Assembly: GCF_009900715.1 (NCBI RefSeq)
Contig: NZ_JAAAJC010000001.1
Span: 297,206 to 361,205 of the forward strand
Source: Halococcus salsus
Lineage (GTDB): Archaea; Halobacteriota; Halobacteria; Halobacteriales; Halococcaceae
Direction of reading: 5' to 3'
DNA: 64,000 nt
Made by a program: the position numbers and the translations under genes. The notes under the pieces are model-generated. The model was not told the DNA's origin and did not search any database. It worked only from the letters and a program-made list of their open reading frames with translations. Below, piece after piece: positions 61,790 to 64,000 of this stretch; within the stretch, counting starts at the first letter, position 1, and the number at the start of each line of letters is the position of its first letter.

Positions 61790-62421
61790 TCCCGCCGGGT
61801 CGTCCCCTCCCGTCCGCCGGCGCGCTCGGCCACCAGTACGCCGACCTGGTCGTGGACGCGCTCGACCGCCGTGAGCGAGAAGCCCGCGTCCGTCAGCGCG
61901 TCGGCCAGCGCCCCGACCGTCGCGGGGTCGTCGACTTCCGGCGAGTAGAACGGCTCGTCGGGGTCCGGGCCGTCGAAGAACATCACGTCGCCCAGCACGA
62001 ACTTCCGCGGCCCGAGGTCGCCGATGGTGGCGATGGCCTCGCGTTTCTCGTCGTTCGCGAGGTGGTGCATCGCGAAGTTCGAGACCACGATGTCGACCGG
62101 CTCGTCGACGTTCGGCTCCCGAAAGCGTCCCTCCGCGAACGCGACGTTCTCGACGCCCGCCTCGTCGGCTTTTCGACGAGCTTCGTCCATCATCCCCGCC
62201 GAGATGTCGCGACCGAGGACGCGCTTCGCGTCGGGCGCGAGCGCGAGCGCGATCGCCCCGGTCCCCATCCCGAGGTCGAGCACGACGTCCTCGGACCCGG
62301 GCGCGGCGTGGTCGATCACCAGCGAGGCGGCGGCGCGGTACGCCTCGCTGTCCTGGCTCTCGTCGTAGTCGGCGGCGTGGTCGTCGAACCGGCTAGCGTG
62401 TTCCTCGATGGTCTTCTTCAT
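61786..62421 (-). CDS. SAM-dependent methyltransferase in the RNase P operon
   Basis: 211 residues with motif I VVLDLGMGTGAIALALA near 47, LGRDISAGMMDEARRKA and DIVVSNFAMHHLANDEKR. The gene starts 29 nt before rnp3 ends and overlaps rnp2 by 4 nt, so it is translationally embedded between two RNase P subunits. An RNA or ribosome-related substrate is a reasonable guess from position, not shown by sequence. Confidence 0.88.
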   Translation of the reverse strand: MKKTIEEHASRFDDHAADYDESQDSEAYRAAASLVIDHAAPGSEDVVLDLGMGTGAIALALAPDAKRVLGRDISAGMMDEARRKADEAGVENVAFAEGRFREPNVDEPVDIVVSNFAMHHLANDEKREAIATIGDLGPRKFVLGDVMFFDGPDPDEPFYSPEVDDPATVGALADALTDAGFSLTAVERVHDQVGVLVAERAGGREGTTRRE

Positions 62422-63118
62422 ACCTGCCCCGTCTGACCCCCGGCTCAATGAAGGACTCGCTCATGACCTCGCGGTTGCGGCCCACGAGCCGACCCCACTC
62501 CGCGAGCCCGGCCTCGATCGCCTCCCTACCGAACCCGATGACCTCGCCGAGCGCGTAGAGGTCGCGTGGCGCACGGAGTTCGAGGTGGCTGTCGGGCGTG
62601 GCGCTCACCACGTAGGGCGCGTCGTACTGGAAGACGATCTCCCGAAGCTTCCGGAGGTCCGCGAGCGCCTGGACACGACGGCCGCCGTGGAGCCGGCAGA
62701 CCCGCCCGAGGTCGAACTCGAACCGGACGCCATTCCGTTTCGCCGCCCGCGCGAGGACGTGGTTCACGTCGCCGTCGGCCATCGGCCGCGAGAGCACGTC
62801 GACTCGGGGCTCTTCACACGCGAACCGGTTCAGGTCGCGCGACCCGCGAACCAGCACGAGGGTCCGGTCGTCGCGGACCGCCGTGATCCGCGCGCTCGCC
62901 GCCGACCGGTCCCGTTCCCGGACCTCGATCCCATCAACCACGTCGATGCCGTACTCGTCGGCGATCGTCTCGCGGCTCGGCCTCTCCCCGTCGAGGATCG
63001 CTTCGGCCGCGTTACGAACGACGACCCCCGAATACCCCAGGTCAGCGGCGCTCAGCGCGAACCGGGCGGCGGTGCTCTCGCCCGCCGGGTACGCGGTGAC
63101 CGCCTCGTAGGGACCCAC
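62393..63118 (-). CDS. rnp3: RNase P protein component 3 (Rpp30)
   Basis: 241 residues of the Rpp30 TIM-barrel-like fold, starting at GTG (MGPYEAVTAYP). Landmarks are DLGYSGVVVRN, VDVLSRPMADGDVNHVLARAAKRNGVRFEFDL and FQYDAPYVVSATPDSHLELRAPRDLYAL. It forms the Rpp30-Pop5 subcomplex with rnp2. Begins 3 bp after the COG1325 gene. Confidence 0.93.
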   Translation of the reverse strand: MGPYEAVTAYPAGESTAARFALSAADLGYSGVVVRNAAEAILDGERPSRETIADEYGIDVVDGIEVRERDRSAASARITAVRDDRTLVLVRGSRDLNRFACEEPRVDVLSRPMADGDVNHVLARAAKRNGVRFEFDLGRVCRLHGGRRVQALADLRKLREIVFQYDAPYVVSATPDSHLELRAPRDLYALGEVIGFGREAIEAGLAEWGRLVGRNREVMSESFIEPGVRRGRYEEDHRGTR

Positions 63119-63121
63119 GAG

Positions 63122-63547
63122 CTACGAACGCGCTTCGAGCGCGTCGGTCGCGTTCTCGACGGCCTGTTCCTTCTTCGCGGGGTAGGCCTCGACCTTCGCG
63201 CGGAGTTCGATCCCCTCGCCGCGTTTCACCTGCTCCTTGAACGCGGCCTGCTTGTCGAGCCGTAAGAAGAGCGAGCAGTTGTCGTCGATCCGTTCGTCGA
63301 GCTCCGCCGCGATGTCGTCGAGGTCGATGTCGGCGAGGACGTCGAGCACGTGGCGCACCGCGTCGGCGTTCTCGACGCGTGCCGAGAGCACCAAGATCCG
63401 GTCGCCGTGGAAGCCCTCGTTCTCGACGCGTTCGACCTCGAACCCCTCGGGCAGGAAGGTCCGGAGCGCGCGCTCGACCCGGAGTTCGTCCTCGGTGGCG
63501 TAGCAGAAGGCGCGAAGGTCGATGTAGTGGAAGGGAACGCTGGCCAT
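63122..63547 (-). CDS. RNA-binding protein of the COG1325 family
   Basis: 141 residues: SVPFHYIDLRAFCYATEDELRVERALRTFLP and DDNCSLFLRLDKQAAFKEQVKRGEGIELRAKVEAYPA are conserved in the archaeal family often labelled exosome-associated RNA-binding protein. It opens the operon with rnp3, methyltransferase, rnp2, psmA and SBDS. The physical partner is not proven, and no exosome subunit gene is nearby. Confidence 0.88.
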   Translation of the reverse strand: MASVPFHYIDLRAFCYATEDELRVERALRTFLPEGFEVERVENEGFHGDRILVLSARVENADAVRHVLDVLADIDLDDIAAELDERIDDNCSLFLRLDKQAAFKEQVKRGEGIELRAKVEAYPAKKEQAVENATDALEARS

Positions 63548-63571
63548 CTCTCGATCGGGCTCTGGACGCTC

Positions 63572-63754
63572 TCAGTCCTCGGTGGCTTCCAGGGAGTCCT
63601 CGGGGACGCCCGACTCCTGACCCTCCTCGAAGTTCACGGTGTAGGTCGCGTCGCCGAACATCGTCTCCATGACCTGCGTGACCGTGCCCGTCTCGCCGTC
63701 GTACTCGCTGTGGTCGTCGTGGAGGACCACCTCGTCGTCTTCCTCGAAGCTCAT
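63572..63754 (-). CDS. DUF1918-type small acidic protein
   Basis: 60 residues: MSFEEDDEVVLHDDHSEYDGETGTVTQVMETMFGDATYTVNFEEGQESGV, an SH3-like barrel with KOW-like flavour. The family is small and uncharacterised. AATAAAA at 63777-63784 (TTTTATT on this strand) lies about 26 nt upstream, giving a leaderless message, separate from or feeding into the RNase P operon 25 bp downstream. Confidence 0.8.
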   Translation of the reverse strand: MSFEEDDEVVLHDDHSEYDGETGTVTQVMETMFGDATYTVNFEEGQESGVPEDSLEATED

Positions 63755-63776
63755 ACCCACCCCTATCCCACGCCTG

Positions 63777-63784
63777 AATAAAAA
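63777..63784 (-). promoter_or_regulatory. TATA box of the DUF1918 gene
   Basis: TTTTTATT on the minus strand with leaderless spacing to the ATG at 63754; it may also serve the operon that follows. Confidence 0.5.
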
Positions 63785-63931
63785 CCCACTTCTTCTCCGT
63801 GACGAGGCGGCGATGCGCCCTCGAACCACACGACTCCCCGCACGCTCGCCGCCCCCGCTCCGCCGAAGCCACCCCGCGGCCGCACCGTCGACAGCCGGTG
63901 GTGGAGTGATGTTCGCTCGCGCCTCGCACGC

Positions 63932-64000
63932 GAGGGCTTCGGCGGTGCTGTGCGGTCGCGGAAGCGGTAGTGATCGTCCCGCGAGTGAGGCCGCAGGCCG
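63932..64000. repeat. Intergenic dispersed repeat, copy 2
   Basis: 63932-63956 is identical to 24180-24204, and the next 35 bp share CGGTAGTG and CCCGCGAG words with copy 1. The copy runs to the window edge, in a 240-bp stretch without a gene. Confidence 0.65.

Overview
The window is a gene-dense stretch of a haloarchaeal chromosome. GC is high, predicted proteins are strongly acidic, transcription factors are TBP and TFB, and many genes have an AT-rich TATA element about 25 to 28 nt upstream of the start codon with no room for a Shine-Dalgarno leader. Archaeal-specific markers include proteasome alpha and beta subunits, SBDS, RNase P proteins, Hjc, RfcC-like protein, aIF1A, a SUI1 protein and TrmG10. 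Family content fits class Halobacteria; I cannot fix the genus. I recognised no rRNA, tRNA, CRISPR array or complete insertion sequence. Most of the sequence looks like core chromosome. A few AT-richer genes (about 17.5-18.3, 42.7-43.3 and 49.7-50.4 kb) look acquired.

Layout. 0-12.3 kb: tyrS, a small Cys protein, RecJ-like nuclease, a MATE exporter behind an 18-bp palindrome and a 49-codon overlapping ORF, an HNH-like protein, guaAA, DUF2070, UPF0212, psmB, DUF373, sppA and a coiled-coil protein. 12.4-24 kb: a GH2-like protein without the usual catalytic motif, DUF371, MFS, nth, dsbB, methyltransferase, aldehyde dehydrogenase, two tiny membrane proteins, SUI1, a thiol-disulfide reductase, threonine aldolase and a phosphoesterase. 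24-24.35 kb is a gene-free repeat-bearing stretch whose 25-nt core recurs at the right end of the window.

24.3-30 kb: SWIM and SHOCT proteins, then four sugar genes: a soluble GT2, a membrane GT2 that resembles beta-mannosyltransferases of the egghead type, and two convergent GH26 (beta-mannanase family) genes, one a Tat lipoprotein and one without a signal. This cluster is the best candidate for an undescribed system, a beta-mannan-like polymer that is made and trimmed. 30-42.7 kb: RfcC-like protein, YeiH, a Bat-type regulator, sulfurtransferase, TrmG10, TBP, HisG, a short GlpA-like oxidoreductase, an MtaD-type deaminase, and two cell-surface proteins (a PGF-CTERM sugar dehydrogenase and a repeat lipoprotein).

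42.7-54.5 kb: a TPR-like gene, ahcY, a VapBC-type toxin-antitoxin pair with a 16-bp palindromic operator, hjc, TrkA, an SDR enzyme, aIF1A, a riboflavin reductase, GNAT, TrxB, DUF357, a wHTH/membrane pair and TFB. 54.5-63.8 kb: a second UPF0212, ogg, acyP, nnr, moaC, hflX, and the conserved archaeal RNase P-proteasome-SBDS operon (COG1325, rnp3, methyltransferase, rnp2, psmA, SBDS), here without exosome core genes, then a DUF1918 protein.
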